A stretch of DNA of 41,969 bases from positions 1-41,969 of the forward strand of contig JAIQZQ010000140.1 in NCBI GenBank assembly GCA_021777105.1, in the 5' to 3' direction. The first letter of the stretch is position 1. Each line of letters begins with the position of its first letter. A model generated the notes under the pieces. It made no database searches. It was not told the DNA's origin and saw nothing but the letters and a program-made list of their open reading frames with translations. Source of the stretch: Candidatus Anammoxibacter sp. (GTDB taxonomy: Bacteria > Planctomycetota > Brocadiia > Brocadiales > Anammoxibacteraceae). Of the stretch, positions 18,413 to 26,651 are shown in pieces. A program made the translations under genes and the position numbers.

Positions 18413-19087
18413 CTATTTCCCTTTTTCCCATTTATTAACTACTTTGAATATTGTTTTCTCTATTTCAGCGCGGGCATTCTTTCGGGAGTAGCCGCCGGCT
18501 AAAAGATTATCGTATTCAGTTTCTGCGTGGCGAATGTGGGCTATTACCGCCAGGCGTACGGCGTCTTCATCCAGATCTTTTGCCGCCGTCGATCTGCCTA
18601 CGCGACCGCTGTATTTAAGGCACGCATGCTCAGCGATCTCTTTTTCCCTGCCTTGCGGGCAAGATGGAAAAAACTCTTTAATGCTTTCCTCAAACTTTGC
18701 GACATATTTAACATCCATCTCTTCTCTTATTACAGCCGCGCGTTCCCTTTTCCTTGCCCTGATATCTTCATCCGCCAAACACTCCTCTTCCGCTTTTTCA
18801 AGCCCCTGTTTTTCAACAATAAGGCCTTGCCGCTCATACCTTTTGCGCGACCTGCTCCATTGTAGAACAACCGCGGACAAGACGGAATGTTTCCTGGCGC
18901 GTCTTGTCAAAGCCGCGTCTCCGGAAGGCAGAAAAACAAGATGGTCAAGGTCGCCGCACGCCAGGCACAACGCGCCTTTATCGCCGTTAAGTGTAATCCA
19001 TGCGCCCTTTCCAAGCTTCTCGTTGCACTCATCGCATTTGGAATCCCTATGGGAAATAAAAACATTTATATCTTCAACTTTTTTCAT
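18413..19087 (-). CDS. DUF2293 domain protein with N-terminal Cys-pair module
   Basis: 224 residues from the chosen ATG at 19087; a 20-residue extension to 19147 overlaps the upstream gene and lacks a ribosome site. The N-terminal part has CDECNEKLGKGAW and LCLACGDLDHL, two Cys-x-x-Cys pairs typical of a small zinc-binding module. The C-terminal part (AHIRHAETEYDNLLAGGYSRKNARAEIEKTIFKVVNKW) is the DUF2293 signature (PF10056). The middle is a charged helix. Function is unknown; the metal module plus basic helix would fit nucleic-acid binding, but that is a guess. It lies between carbonic anhydrase and DUF493 with very short gaps. Confidence 0.8.
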   Translation of the reverse strand: MKKVEDINVFISHRDSKCDECNEKLGKGAWITLNGDKGALCLACGDLDHLVFLPSGDAALTRRARKHSVLSAVVLQWSRSRKRYERQGLIVEKQGLEKAEEECLADEDIRARKRERAAVIREEMDVKYVAKFEESIKEFFPSCPQGREKEIAEHACLKYSGRVGRSTAAKDLDEDAVRLAVIAHIRHAETEYDNLLAGGYSRKNARAEIEKTIFKVVNKWEKGK

Positions 19088-19098
19088 TTCAGATATCT

Positions 19099-19728
19099 CT
19101 ATTTCATCCTGTGAGTCTGAGGTATTGCGTCTATGTTCGTGATGCAAACATCCAAATCTTTTAATATGCCGTCTTCAATGCCGTATATCAAGCCATGAAC
19201 CGCTAATTTCTGTCCGGTTTTCCATGCCTTTTGAACAATTGTAGTGTGGCATATATTTGACACCTGTTCAATCACATTAAGTTCACACAATAAATTAAAC
19301 TTTTCCTTTTCGGTTTTAAGCGCGTCAATTTTAGCCTGGTAAAAACGGTAAACATCCTTGATGTTGCGAAGCCAGTTGTCGATTAATCCATGTTCGCGGT
19401 TATCAATGGCGGCTTTAATGCCGCCGCACCCATAATGACCGCAAACAATAATATGCTTCACTCTTAATACGTAAACAGCGTATTGAATAACCGATAAACA
19501 GTTTAAATCAGTGTGTATAACCAGATTGGCAATATTACGGTGGACAAACATTTTACCAGGCAGCATACCCACAATATCATTTGGCGGCACCCGGCTGTCG
19601 GAACAACCAATCCATAAATATTCAGGATTTTGCTGCTTAGAAAGTTTTGCAAAGAAATCCGGGTTGGTTTCTTTTATCTTGTCGGCCCATTTTCTGTTTT
19701 TTTCAAAAATGTTTTTTAACATTTTCAT
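19099..19728 (-). CDS. can: Beta-class carbonic anhydrase
   Basis: 209 residues from ATG 19728; a further 36 residues upstream are hydrophobic and unlike the family, so they are left out. It catalyses reversible hydration of CO2 to bicarbonate in the cytoplasm. The zinc site is clear: CSDSRVP (Cys and the Asp-Arg dyad), then VCGHYGCGG (His and second Cys). DNWLRNIKDVY and VHGLIYGIEDG are typical of the bacterial Can type, whose usual length is about 220. No strong ribosome site is seen at either ATG (19728 or 19722). The gene ends 11 bp before the DUF2293 start and lies 98 bp after the PIN toxin. Confidence 0.93.
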   Translation of the reverse strand: MKMLKNIFEKNRKWADKIKETNPDFFAKLSKQQNPEYLWIGCSDSRVPPNDIVGMLPGKMFVHRNIANLVIHTDLNCLSVIQYAVYVLRVKHIIVCGHYGCGGIKAAIDNREHGLIDNWLRNIKDVYRFYQAKIDALKTEKEKFNLLCELNVIEQVSNICHTTIVQKAWKTGQKLAVHGLIYGIEDGILKDLDVCITNIDAIPQTHRMK

Positions 19729-19826
19729 ATTCAGTAATTTTAGTTGTGTCGTTTTTTTATAAAATATAATTTGGATAAACAGTAAATTAGCAATTATGAG
19801 CTGGATCAGTCTTACTATAAAAAAAA

Positions 19827-20225
19827 CTAAATCCAACTCTCGATCTTAAGGCTCTTTATTCTTTTAAATTCGGTTTGATTATTTGTGATTAATGTTCCAT
19901 TTGATGACAATACAGTTGAGGCAATAATTAAATCGTTTGAGCCAATAATATCTCCTTTTTTTTCAAGATAACCTCTTATTTGGGCATAAATTTCAGAAGT
20001 ATCGGAATCAAAAGAAATAATCTCATAGGGCGCTAAAAATTCTGCAACCATTTCTTTTGTTTTTTTAGGATTATTGCTTTTTTCAGCCCCAAGAAGCAAT
20101 TCACCTTTTACCATAGACGGTATTTTTATATTCTTTGGCTTTTTACTAAACAAGACATTTTTTATATTTGGATACATTCCTTTTAAAAAATAAATACAAA
20201 TATTTGTGTCTAAGAAATAGTTCAA
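19827..20225 (-). CDS. vapC: PIN-domain toxin (VapC family)
   Basis: About 132 residues of PIN fold, presumably a Mg-dependent ribonuclease toxin. The acidic residues are present: D in NYFLDTN at the N terminus, E in VKGELLLG, and D in GSNDLIIAS, with TNNQTEFKRI near the end. The start is read as TTG at 20225, which overlaps the antitoxin stop (TTGA arrangement) and has GGAGGAG just upstream. An ATG reading from 20261 would sit inside the antitoxin gene and add residues unlike the family. The overlap implies coupled translation with the antitoxin. Confidence 0.9.
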   Translation of the reverse strand: MNYFLDTNICIYFLKGMYPNIKNVLFSKKPKNIKIPSMVKGELLLGAEKSNNPKKTKEMVAEFLAPYEIISFDSDTSEIYAQIRGYLEKKGDIIGSNDLIIASTVLSSNGTLITNNQTEFKRIKSLKIESWI

Positions 20226-20452
20226 AACTCCTCCCTTGGCTCGCTTGAAAATTTGGAGCATTGTTTCGGCCTTGAAAAAGAATCATCGCTTATAGATCCA
20301 AATAAATTAAAATAATTTTCAGGCCAGTCCTCGTTAAAAGACTTTTTTAATTTCCCGCAAACCCACTTTGAAATTGAAACATGCTCTGTTTTAGCCGCTT
20401 TCTCAACATTTTTAAGAGTTTTTTCATCAATATATAAAGATAATTGAGGCAT
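20222..20452 (-). CDS. Antitoxin of the PIN toxin (ribbon-helix-helix type)
   Basis: 76 residues. The N-terminal 45 look like a ribbon-helix-helix DNA-binding domain (PQLSLYIDEKTLKNVEKAAK, then SISKWVCGKL). The C-terminal part is polar and would wrap the toxin. The ATG has AAGGAG eight bases upstream. It overlaps the toxin start and most likely neutralises the toxin and represses the shared promoter, as in other VapBC pairs. An inverted repeat lies just downstream of the predicted promoter. Confidence 0.85.
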   Translation of the reverse strand: MPQLSLYIDEKTLKNVEKAAKTEHVSISKWVCGKLKKSFNEDWPENYFNLFGSISDDSFSRPKQCSKFSSEPREEF

Positions 20453-20476
20453 ATTTTTAACTCCTTTATTTTTATT

Positions 20477-20522
20477 AAAACAAGTATGTTTTATATTATA
20501 ATGATATTAATTGAAAAAACAA
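20477..20522 (-). promoter_or_regulatory. Predicted promoter and operator of the toxin-antitoxin operon
   Basis: On the minus strand, a -35-like TTGTTT (20522-20517), a 16-bp spacer and a perfect TATAAT (20500-20495) precede the antitoxin. Immediately downstream is the inverted repeat AAAACA-AGTA-TGTTTT (20477-20492, as read on the plus strand). This is the expected place for an autorepressor site of a ribbon-helix-helix antitoxin. Confidence 0.5.
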
Positions 20523-20561
20523 ATAGCATTAAGATTTGGTTTAAAAGATCGTAAGAAAACT

Positions 20562-21137
20562 TTATTTAGTTAAGCTATTCAATTTCCCTAAAATTCTTTG
20601 CAAATAGCTGCTTAATATGTAGATGAGATTGTCTGGAAATTTCATTGGCTTCCATACCTCGCCCCATATGAACGCTTTGGGGCAGTGAAAATATGCGGTT
20701 TTAACGTCAACATGCATTAACAGTAGAGCCTTGCCGCTTCGTGAAGCGGTTAATTTATCGCAGATTTCCCGGTCATAATAAAGCGAGCACTCGCCGTGAA
20801 CTCTTAAGGTCTCCTCAACCCCGGGAGTGATAAATATTATCCCCACTTTATTATTGTTTACGATGTTATTTAATGAGAACGCGAGCTTGTTTCCCCTGCG
20901 TTCAGGGATGATCAATGTTGTATTATCCTTAATCAACAATTTGTTGATCTCTATGCCTTTGGGCGAAATTGTCGGAAAACCCTGGTCGTCAATTGTGGAC
21001 AGCATAAGCATTCTTGATGACGATATAAAATCAATCATCTTTTGGGATAGGCAATTTTCTATTTTGTTTTTTGTAAGCTCATCGGCTTCGCCGCCTATTC
21101 TTTCTTTTATCTCTTCGCTGTTTTTTATCTCTTCCAT
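20562..21137 (-). CDS. PPOX-type FMN-binding (pyridoxamine 5'-phosphate oxidase-like) protein
   Basis: About 191 residues with the split-barrel flavin fold. MLMLSTIDDQGFPTISPKG is the usual first strand pair, VGIIFITPGVEETLRVHGEC the core, and VKTAYFHCPKAFIWGEVWKP the C-terminal block seen in the MSMEG_1061-like subfamily. It probably binds FMN and carries out a redox reaction; the substrate is unknown. ATG 21137 is used; GTG 21146 is also possible and would overlap the upstream gene's stop. Close coupling suggests co-transcription with the GemA-like gene. Confidence 0.82.
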   Translation of the reverse strand: MEEIKNSEEIKERIGGEADELTKNKIENCLSQKMIDFISSSRMLMLSTIDDQGFPTISPKGIEINKLLIKDNTTLIIPERRGNKLAFSLNNIVNNNKVGIIFITPGVEETLRVHGECSLYYDREICDKLTASRSGKALLLMHVDVKTAYFHCPKAFIWGEVWKPMKFPDNLIYILSSYLQRILGKLNSLTK

Positions 21138-21138
21138 A

Positions 21139-21516
21139 TCAACCACTGCGCCCTTTGCTTTTTAAAATAGCTTTTAGCGCCACTATTAGATTGCTCGCGT
21201 CATGTTTTGTGTAGTCGTCTAGTTCTCTGTTGTGAAAATATTTGTTTATATAATTACTGAAATGGTTATCGTCCCATTGAAGCACATTTTTCAAATCAAA
21301 GATAAAGTGTTTTTGCCGCATGGTTATTCCTCTTACGTTTGAACGGTAATGTTTTGTTCTGACAAAATAGCGCATCAGTTTATGAAACTGATCATCCGTT
21401 AAATCCTTTGATGTGCGGACTCCAACAACGCGCTCAAGGATATCCCTATATTCCCTATCGCTTAAGTTTAACTCTTTCTTAACAATATGAACTACCGCAA
21501 GTTTTTTCCTATCCAT
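21139..21516 (-). CDS. GemA-like phage regulatory protein (DUF1018)
   Basis: 125 residues from ATG 21516; an ATG at 21576 would add 20 residues, and neither start has a clear ribosome site. MDRKKLAVVHIVKKELNLSD and YRDILERVVGVRTSKDLTDDQFHKLMRYF match the layout of GemA/DUF1018 proteins (PF06252) of Mu-like phages. GITMRQKHFIFDL then begins the C-terminal half, which these proteins also have. No other Mu-like gene is nearby, so it is either a prophage relic or a host-adapted copy. It directly precedes the PPOX gene. Confidence 0.7.
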   Translation of the reverse strand: MDRKKLAVVHIVKKELNLSDREYRDILERVVGVRTSKDLTDDQFHKLMRYFVRTKHYRSNVRGITMRQKHFIFDLKNVLQWDDNHFSNYINKYFHNRELDDYTKHDASNLIVALKAILKSKGRSG

Positions 21517-21576
21517 AATAGTTGCAGCTCTGTATCGCGCTTTGTAAATTAACGCTTTTGCTTGATTCCAGGCCAT

Positions 21577-21946
21577 TAAAAACAGTCACGGAATACAAAA
21601 GTTTGGAGTGATAATACAGGAATTTGGAATAAAATTCAATTCCTTTCTATAAGGGATCTACCAGAAATAACTTCGGGTTGAGCCCTAAGCGTTTTTAAAA
21701 ATAAAAAGCAGGGAGTTGCGGACTATTTAGATAAATTAAATAGCGTCGTTGTTTGCATGTATGTTGTTTGCGTCAAGCCATTTAACGCAAATTTATATTT
21801 ATCTAATTATAAGAATCAGAACTTACACATATTGTGGAAAATATTTTACTGGCAACTAAATTAGATTTAGTGTTCAATACTACGTTTATATTATATACCG
21901 ATGTATCCCAACCCAATCTAAATCCAAATAAAAGGAGGAATTTAAA
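21577..21946. other. 370-bp divergent intergenic region
   Basis: Upstream region shared by the GemA-like gene (-) and the porin operon (+). It contains a 7-bp inverted repeat, TTTGCGT at 21767-21773 and ACGCAAA at 21785-21791, 11 bp apart, which could be an operator for the porin operon. The region is AT-rich. A promoter is expected but I cannot place one firmly. No gene is seen. Confidence 0.5.
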
Positions 21947-23284
21947 GTGAAAACGTTTTTTAGCCTCACTATTGCGTTTGCCGCCATTTTTATATGGCCT
22001 CTTCATATTATAAATGCTGATGAACTTTCAGAGCTTAAGGACCAGGTGTTGCAAATGCAGGAGGAAAATAACGCCCTTCAAAAGCAATTAAACAGGCAGA
22101 GTGAAGTTATGGAGCTTTTGTTGAACAAAGTAAACGCTTTGGAGGTCAAGGAAGAGACTGTCACAAGGGATGTTGAGACGTTTAAAGCTAAAGAAGAGAC
22201 TGTAGCTGAATATGTTGAGGAGCTTAAAGCAAAGGAGACTAGAGAGGTTGCCTTAAACGATAATTTTGACGCTTTAAATGAAAAGCCGTTTGGGCCTAAA
22301 CTGGATATGAAGGGATTTGCCGATATTTCATTTACCGCCGACGATAATGTGAGCGATGATGAGCAAAATTATAATACTTTTTCTCTTGGTCAATTGGACC
22401 TTTTTTTAACGTCGGAACTTTCTGAAAGAATCAACGTTCTCAGTGAGATTGTTTTTGAGCATGAGGAGGATAATGACCTGGAGATTGAGGTTGAGAGGCT
22501 GGAGATTAAATACGCATTGAGCGAATTCTTCAACATTAAATTTGGCCGTATGCACACTGCATTGGGTTTTTGGAATACTGAATATCACCACAGTTCATGG
22601 TTGCACCCTACATCGTTCAGGCCGATAATTCACGAATGGGAGGATGAAAGCGGTATTATACCAAACCATTTTGTGGGGTTGTATATATTTGGAAAGACGC
22701 ATTTTAACCGGTTTGACTTTGAGTATGATCTGGGCGTGGCAAACGGAAGGAGCAAGAGAGCGGACAAGATCCAAAACATGCAGGACGGCAACGATTCCAA
22801 GGCCTTTAACGCGCGTTTTCAATTTGCGCCTGAGTCATTGCCCGGCCTTAAATTCGGAGCAAGCGCGTATGCCGATAAGATACCAGCCGACGGTTCAACA
22901 GAGGGGCGCGCCGGCGAGATAGACGAGCTTATCCTCGGCGGCCATATTGTCTATTTTAAGGAGAATCTTGAGCTTATGGCAGAATATATGCATTTGAATC
23001 ACAACGACGAGGTTAGTCATGACGACTTTGACACGTTTGGCTTTTATTTACAAGGGGCATATCAATTTAACAAGTTAAAGCCTTATTATAGATTTGAGCT
23101 TGTTGATTTTGCGGTTGACGACCCTTTTTATACAGAAGAGAATCACGATATTATCAGGCATACGCTGGGCATGCGATGGGACCCTATTATCTGGAATTCA
23201 ATAAAGCTTGAATATGGATTTAGCGGGCGCAATGAAGTTGAGGATATTCATTCGCTAACGATTCAATCGGCTTTTTCTTTTTAA
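21947..23284 (+). CDS. Outer-membrane porin-like beta-barrel with coiled-coil stalk (module C)
   Basis: 445 residues. A signal peptide (cleavage near INA-DE) is followed by a coiled coil (about 27-95: ELSELKDQVLQMQEENNALQ and repeats of KEETV), then a beta-barrel with alternating hydrophobic strands and a C-terminal phenylalanine (SAFSF), the usual outer-membrane assembly signal. The stalk probably trimerises in the periplasm or binds peptidoglycan. Start is GTG with a strong AAAGGAGG site. It opens a four-gene run (porin, binding protein, histidine kinase, response regulator). The acidic, histidine-containing barrel suggests a porin for ions or small solutes; the substrate is unknown. Confidence 0.85.
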   Translation: MKTFFSLTIAFAAIFIWPLHIINADELSELKDQVLQMQEENNALQKQLNRQSEVMELLLNKVNALEVKEETVTRDVETFKAKEETVAEYVEELKAKETREVALNDNFDALNEKPFGPKLDMKGFADISFTADDNVSDDEQNYNTFSLGQLDLFLTSELSERINVLSEIVFEHEEDNDLEIEVERLEIKYALSEFFNIKFGRMHTALGFWNTEYHHSSWLHPTSFRPIIHEWEDESGIIPNHFVGLYIFGKTHFNRFDFEYDLGVANGRSKRADKIQNMQDGNDSKAFNARFQFAPESLPGLKFGASAYADKIPADGSTEGRAGEIDELILGGHIVYFKENLELMAEYMHLNHNDEVSHDDFDTFGFYLQGAYQFNKLKPYYRFELVDFAVDDPFYTEENHDIIRHTLGMRWDPIIWNSIKLEYGFSGRNEVEDIHSLTIQSAFSF

Positions 23285-23308
23285 GAGTTTAATGGCTGTT
23301 AAAAAAAA

Positions 23309-23809
23309 ATGAGAACATATATTTTAATTTATATTGCTTTCCTTGCTATTGCGGGAAGTTTCGGATTTAGCGCGGCATTTGCGATAGCGGGAGATGTGGC
23401 AATAATTGTAAACCCTGAAAACCGCGCTGAAGATCTCTCTTATAGGGAGTTGGTTAAGATCTTTAAAAAGGAGAAGGAGTACTGGAAGAATGGGGCAAAA
23501 ATTTATCTGGTTTTACAGGAATCCGGCAGTATGGAAAAAGAACTGGTTTTAAATAAAATATACAAAATGAATAATATGGAGCTTAAGAAGTTCTGGTTAA
23601 GAAAGATGTTTAAAGGCGAGATTCCTTCATTTCCAAAAACTCTTGGCTCTAATGAAGGAGCTAAACGGTTTGTTAGCAGGGTTCCAAACGCAATAGGCTT
23701 TATTGATTCGGGTTTTCTGGATGACACAGTTAAAGCTTTAAAGGTTAACGGTAAAATGCCGTCTGATAATGGTTATATTTTGTCTGAAGACAAAGAGGGA
23801 GCTAAATGA
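23309..23809 (+). CDS. PstS-like (PBP-like) periplasmic binding protein (module C)
   Basis: 166 residues with a signal peptide (cleavage near AFA-IAG). The mature part matches the short PBP-like phosphate-binding fold: VAIIVNPENRAEDLSYRELVKIF, a W-x-x-G segment, KKFWLRKMFKGEIPSFPKTLGSNEGAKRFV and AIGFIDSGFL. It is about half the size of transport PstS proteins, and no Pst permease or ATPase is nearby. Its last bases overlap the following kinase start by four (ATGA), so the two are translationally coupled. I infer that it supplies a ligand signal to that kinase. It could bind phosphate or another oxyanion. Confidence 0.82.
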   Translation: MRTYILIYIAFLAIAGSFGFSAAFAIAGDVAIIVNPENRAEDLSYRELVKIFKKEKEYWKNGAKIYLVLQESGSMEKELVLNKIYKMNNMELKKFWLRKMFKGEIPSFPKTLGSNEGAKRFVSRVPNAIGFIDSGFLDDTVKALKVNGKMPSDNGYILSEDKEGAK

Positions 23810-26094
23810 AGATCAGGCCTAAAATCATGATTATTTTCCTGCTGTTATCTCTGGTTCCCTTGATAATAATAGGCATGATTTCTTATAAAAGCGGAGAGGA
23901 GACAATTAAAAAGAACCTTGGCGCCGCTTTTCAGCAGATAGCTCATGAGACTATTAATAAAGTGGATATTGTCCTTTCCGAAGTTTCTCAGAATGTTAAT
24001 GCCTGGTCGGAACAGGAGCTTATGCAGGAAGTAATTACAGGCGATGTTGACGGAAAGATCTCATCTTTTATTGCCGGACTGGGATATGATAGAGGCCATT
24101 TTGCCGTAATTGATGTAATTAACGAAAAAGGAGAGGTTGTGGCGTCAAGCGATCCACAGCTAATAGGCAGCTACGTTTTAGATGAAGACTATTTTAAGAT
24201 GTGCGTTAATGGGCATGCTCACAGAGGCGATGTGAAATATGAAAAGTCGGTGAATAACTGGGTTGTCGATTTTTCGTTTCCAATTAAAGCGGAATTTGAA
24301 GAGGAGAAGATAATCGGTGTTTTGTCCGCAAAATGGAAAGCCGATGACCTTTACAATATTATCCACTATAAGAAGAAAATACCGGGAACACAATACTATG
24401 ACCATGTTATGTATGATCATATTATTCTGATGCGTAAAGACGGTTTGATTATCTGCGCGCCTGAGTTCATGAGAAATGACGCGTTTAAGCGCAATTTAAT
24501 AGAAGAGGGCTTAGCCGCGGCATTTCTGGCAAGGGACCAACAAGAGGGCTATATTGTTGAAATAGTAGGCGGGGCTAATGCAATAATAGGATATGACTAT
24601 TCGGTTGGGTATGGCGCGTTCCCGGGATTAGGCTGGGCCGCTCTGGTTGTGGAAGACGCGAAAACTGCGTTTGAGCCAATTGAGCGCCTGAAAATGATCA
24701 TTATTGCCATGTGCTGCGGTGTTGCGTTAATTATTGTTGTTGTTTCAATTTTTATAACGCGAAAAATAGCAAACCCCATACTTGAAATATCTCACGTGGC
24801 GAATAAGGTCTCTCAAGGCGATTTTGATGGAAAGGTTAACTATATCTCTTCTGATGAAATAGGGATTTTGGCGGCGAGTTTCAACCAGATGATTTATGAT
24901 TTAAGGGAACAAAAAAAGCAGCTTGTTGACAAGGAGTATGTAGATAACATAATAAAATCAATGGGCGATAGCCTGATTGTGATAAATCCCGGGGCAATTA
25001 TTAAGACCTCTAATCAGACAACGCTAAATATTTTAGGATATGAAATGGACGAGCTGGTTGGAGCGCATATCGGAAAGGTGTTTGGAGCGGCGCAAACCGG
25101 AGCCGGTGTAATTAGCGACCTACTACAGAAAGACTATATTAAGAGCGAGGAGAGGGTCTATTTGGCAAAAGACGGCAGAAAAATACCTGTAATATTCTCA
25201 AGCGCCGTTATGCACGACTTGCAAGGAAATGTTCTGGGCATTGTGTGCGTGGCTCATGACATTTCCGCGCGCAAGGAGCTTGAAGCCGCTCTTGAGGCGC
25301 AAAGGAGGGAACTTGAAGTTTCAAACGAAAAGATAGGCGAAAAAAACAGTAAACTTGAAGAGCTGTTGTTAAAGTTCAAAGAGTCACAATCGCTGCTTAT
25401 TCATTCAGAAAAGATGAGCGCCACAGGCGTTGTTGTGGCGGGCATTGCACATGAGCTGAACAACCCTATGATGGGCATACTCAATTTTATTCAATATTGC
25501 ATTGAAACCGCCCCGGCAAAAGATGAAAGATACGAAATACTTCAGGACGCGGAACGCGCCACAAAACTCTGCATTGGAATAGTTGAAAACCTTCTGACCT
25601 TTTCACGCAGGGATAACTTTGATAATAACAACTTTCGAGAGGCTGATTGCCGCGAAATCATTGATAGGGTCCTTAATTTGTTGGGACATCAAATCAGAAA
25701 AGAGAAAATAACGGTCACAAAAGATTATGCGGCTGAGAGTGTAAAAATATGGGCAACAGAAGGCAACATGCAACAAGTGTTTCTTAATATAATTAACAAT
25801 GCCGTATACGCCGTTAGTGGAAGAGAATCAAGGGACATACATATAAAATTGCGCAGCGGCTCAAAGTTTGTCAATGTGTCAATCGCCGATACCGGAACAG
25901 GAATTGACGCTAAAGATATGCCGAAAATATTAGATCCGTTTTTTTCAACTAAACCGGCGGGAAAAGGGACGGGGTTGGGTTTGTCGATAACGCATACCAT
26001 TATTGAAAACCACAATGGAACGCTTGATTGCAAAAGCGAACCGGGCAAGGGCACGGTATTTAATATTTCGTTGCCTCTGTGCGTAAAAAAATAG
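23806..26094 (+). CDS. Cache-domain sensor histidine kinase, HAMP-PAS (module C)
   Basis: 762 residues. Transmembrane segments lie near 7-27 and 297-318, with a large extracytoplasmic double-Cache sensor between them (VIDVINEKGEVVASSDP.., YEKSVNNWVVDFSFPIK, GLGWAALVVEDAKTAF). HAMP follows (about 320-372), then PAS (about 380-490, ending CVAHDISARKELE), a coiled coil, and HisKA with phosphoacceptor H549 in IAHELNNPMM. The ATPase domain has NIINNAVYAV, DTGTGI and GKGTGLGLSIT. The ATGA overlap with the binding protein makes a functional link likely. The single-domain regulator 113 bp downstream is the probable partner. Confidence 0.93.
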   Translation: MKIRPKIMIIFLLLSLVPLIIIGMISYKSGEETIKKNLGAAFQQIAHETINKVDIVLSEVSQNVNAWSEQELMQEVITGDVDGKISSFIAGLGYDRGHFAVIDVINEKGEVVASSDPQLIGSYVLDEDYFKMCVNGHAHRGDVKYEKSVNNWVVDFSFPIKAEFEEEKIIGVLSAKWKADDLYNIIHYKKKIPGTQYYDHVMYDHIILMRKDGLIICAPEFMRNDAFKRNLIEEGLAAAFLARDQQEGYIVEIVGGANAIIGYDYSVGYGAFPGLGWAALVVEDAKTAFEPIERLKMIIIAMCCGVALIIVVVSIFITRKIANPILEISHVANKVSQGDFDGKVNYISSDEIGILAASFNQMIYDLREQKKQLVDKEYVDNIIKSMGDSLIVINPGAIIKTSNQTTLNILGYEMDELVGAHIGKVFGAAQTGAGVISDLLQKDYIKSEERVYLAKDGRKIPVIFSSAVMHDLQGNVLGIVCVAHDISARKELEAALEAQRRELEVSNEKIGEKNSKLEELLLKFKESQSLLIHSEKMSATGVVVAGIAHELNNPMMGILNFIQYCIETAPAKDERYEILQDAERATKLCIGIVENLLTFSRRDNFDNNNFREADCREIIDRVLNLLGHQIRKEKITVTKDYAAESVKIWATEGNMQQVFLNIINNAVYAVSGRESRDIHIKLRSGSKFVNVSIADTGTGIDAKDMPKILDPFFSTKPAGKGTGLGLSITHTIIENHNGTLDCKSEPGKGTVFNISLPLCVKK

Positions 26095-26207
26095 ATTTGT
26101 AAAATTATTTGCTTATTTTTTAAATAATAGTATTATATGTAAAATATCGTTCAGGCGATTATAGTTTGCTGTGTTTAAAAACAAGCCTCAAAAAGGAGCT
26201 ATTGATA

Positions 26208-26597
26208 ATGGGAAAACGCATTTTAGTGATTGATGATGATGAATTTGTTAGAAAGTCGTTTAGTCTATCGCTAAAAAAAATAGGTGACGGCAAAGTTGAC
26301 ACCGCTAATTCAGGCGAAGAGGGCATAGAGCTGGAAAATATAAAAGAGTATGACATAATATTTCTTGACCTCAAAATGCCTGGTCTTAACGGAGTTGAAA
26401 CATTGCAGAAACTGCGCAAAATGGATGTAAAAAGCAAAATTTACATTGTTACGGCGTTTGAAAGAGAGTTTGTGGACGAGCTTGCAAATGCGGCGGATAG
26501 TGAATTAGAATTTGAGGTGCTTAGAAAACCGCTTGACAGCAACCAGATTGTTTTGGCCGCAAAGTCAGAGGGCGCAATAGAGATGACTGAGGTCTGA
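26208..26597 (+). CDS. Single-domain response regulator (module C)
   Basis: 129 residues, receiver domain only. Acidic DDD at 9-11, phosphoacceptor D54 in IIFLDLKMPG, switch threonine in YIVTAFER and the lysine in VLRKPLD are all present. ATG 26208 is chosen because AAGGAG lies nine bases upstream; an upstream ATG at 26166 has no site and adds residues foreign to the fold. With no output domain it must act by protein contact or as a phosphorelay step. It follows the Cache kinase and converges on the cyclase gene 54 bp away. Confidence 0.93.
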   Translation: MGKRILVIDDDEFVRKSFSLSLKKIGDGKVDTANSGEEGIELENIKEYDIIFLDLKMPGLNGVETLQKLRKMDVKSKIYIVTAFEREFVDELANAADSELEFEVLRKPLDSNQIVLAAKSEGAIEMTEV

Positions 26598-26651
26598 ATT
26601 GTTACTGATAGCTGAATTTTCCAAATATAGCTTAGACTAAACGCGGCATAG

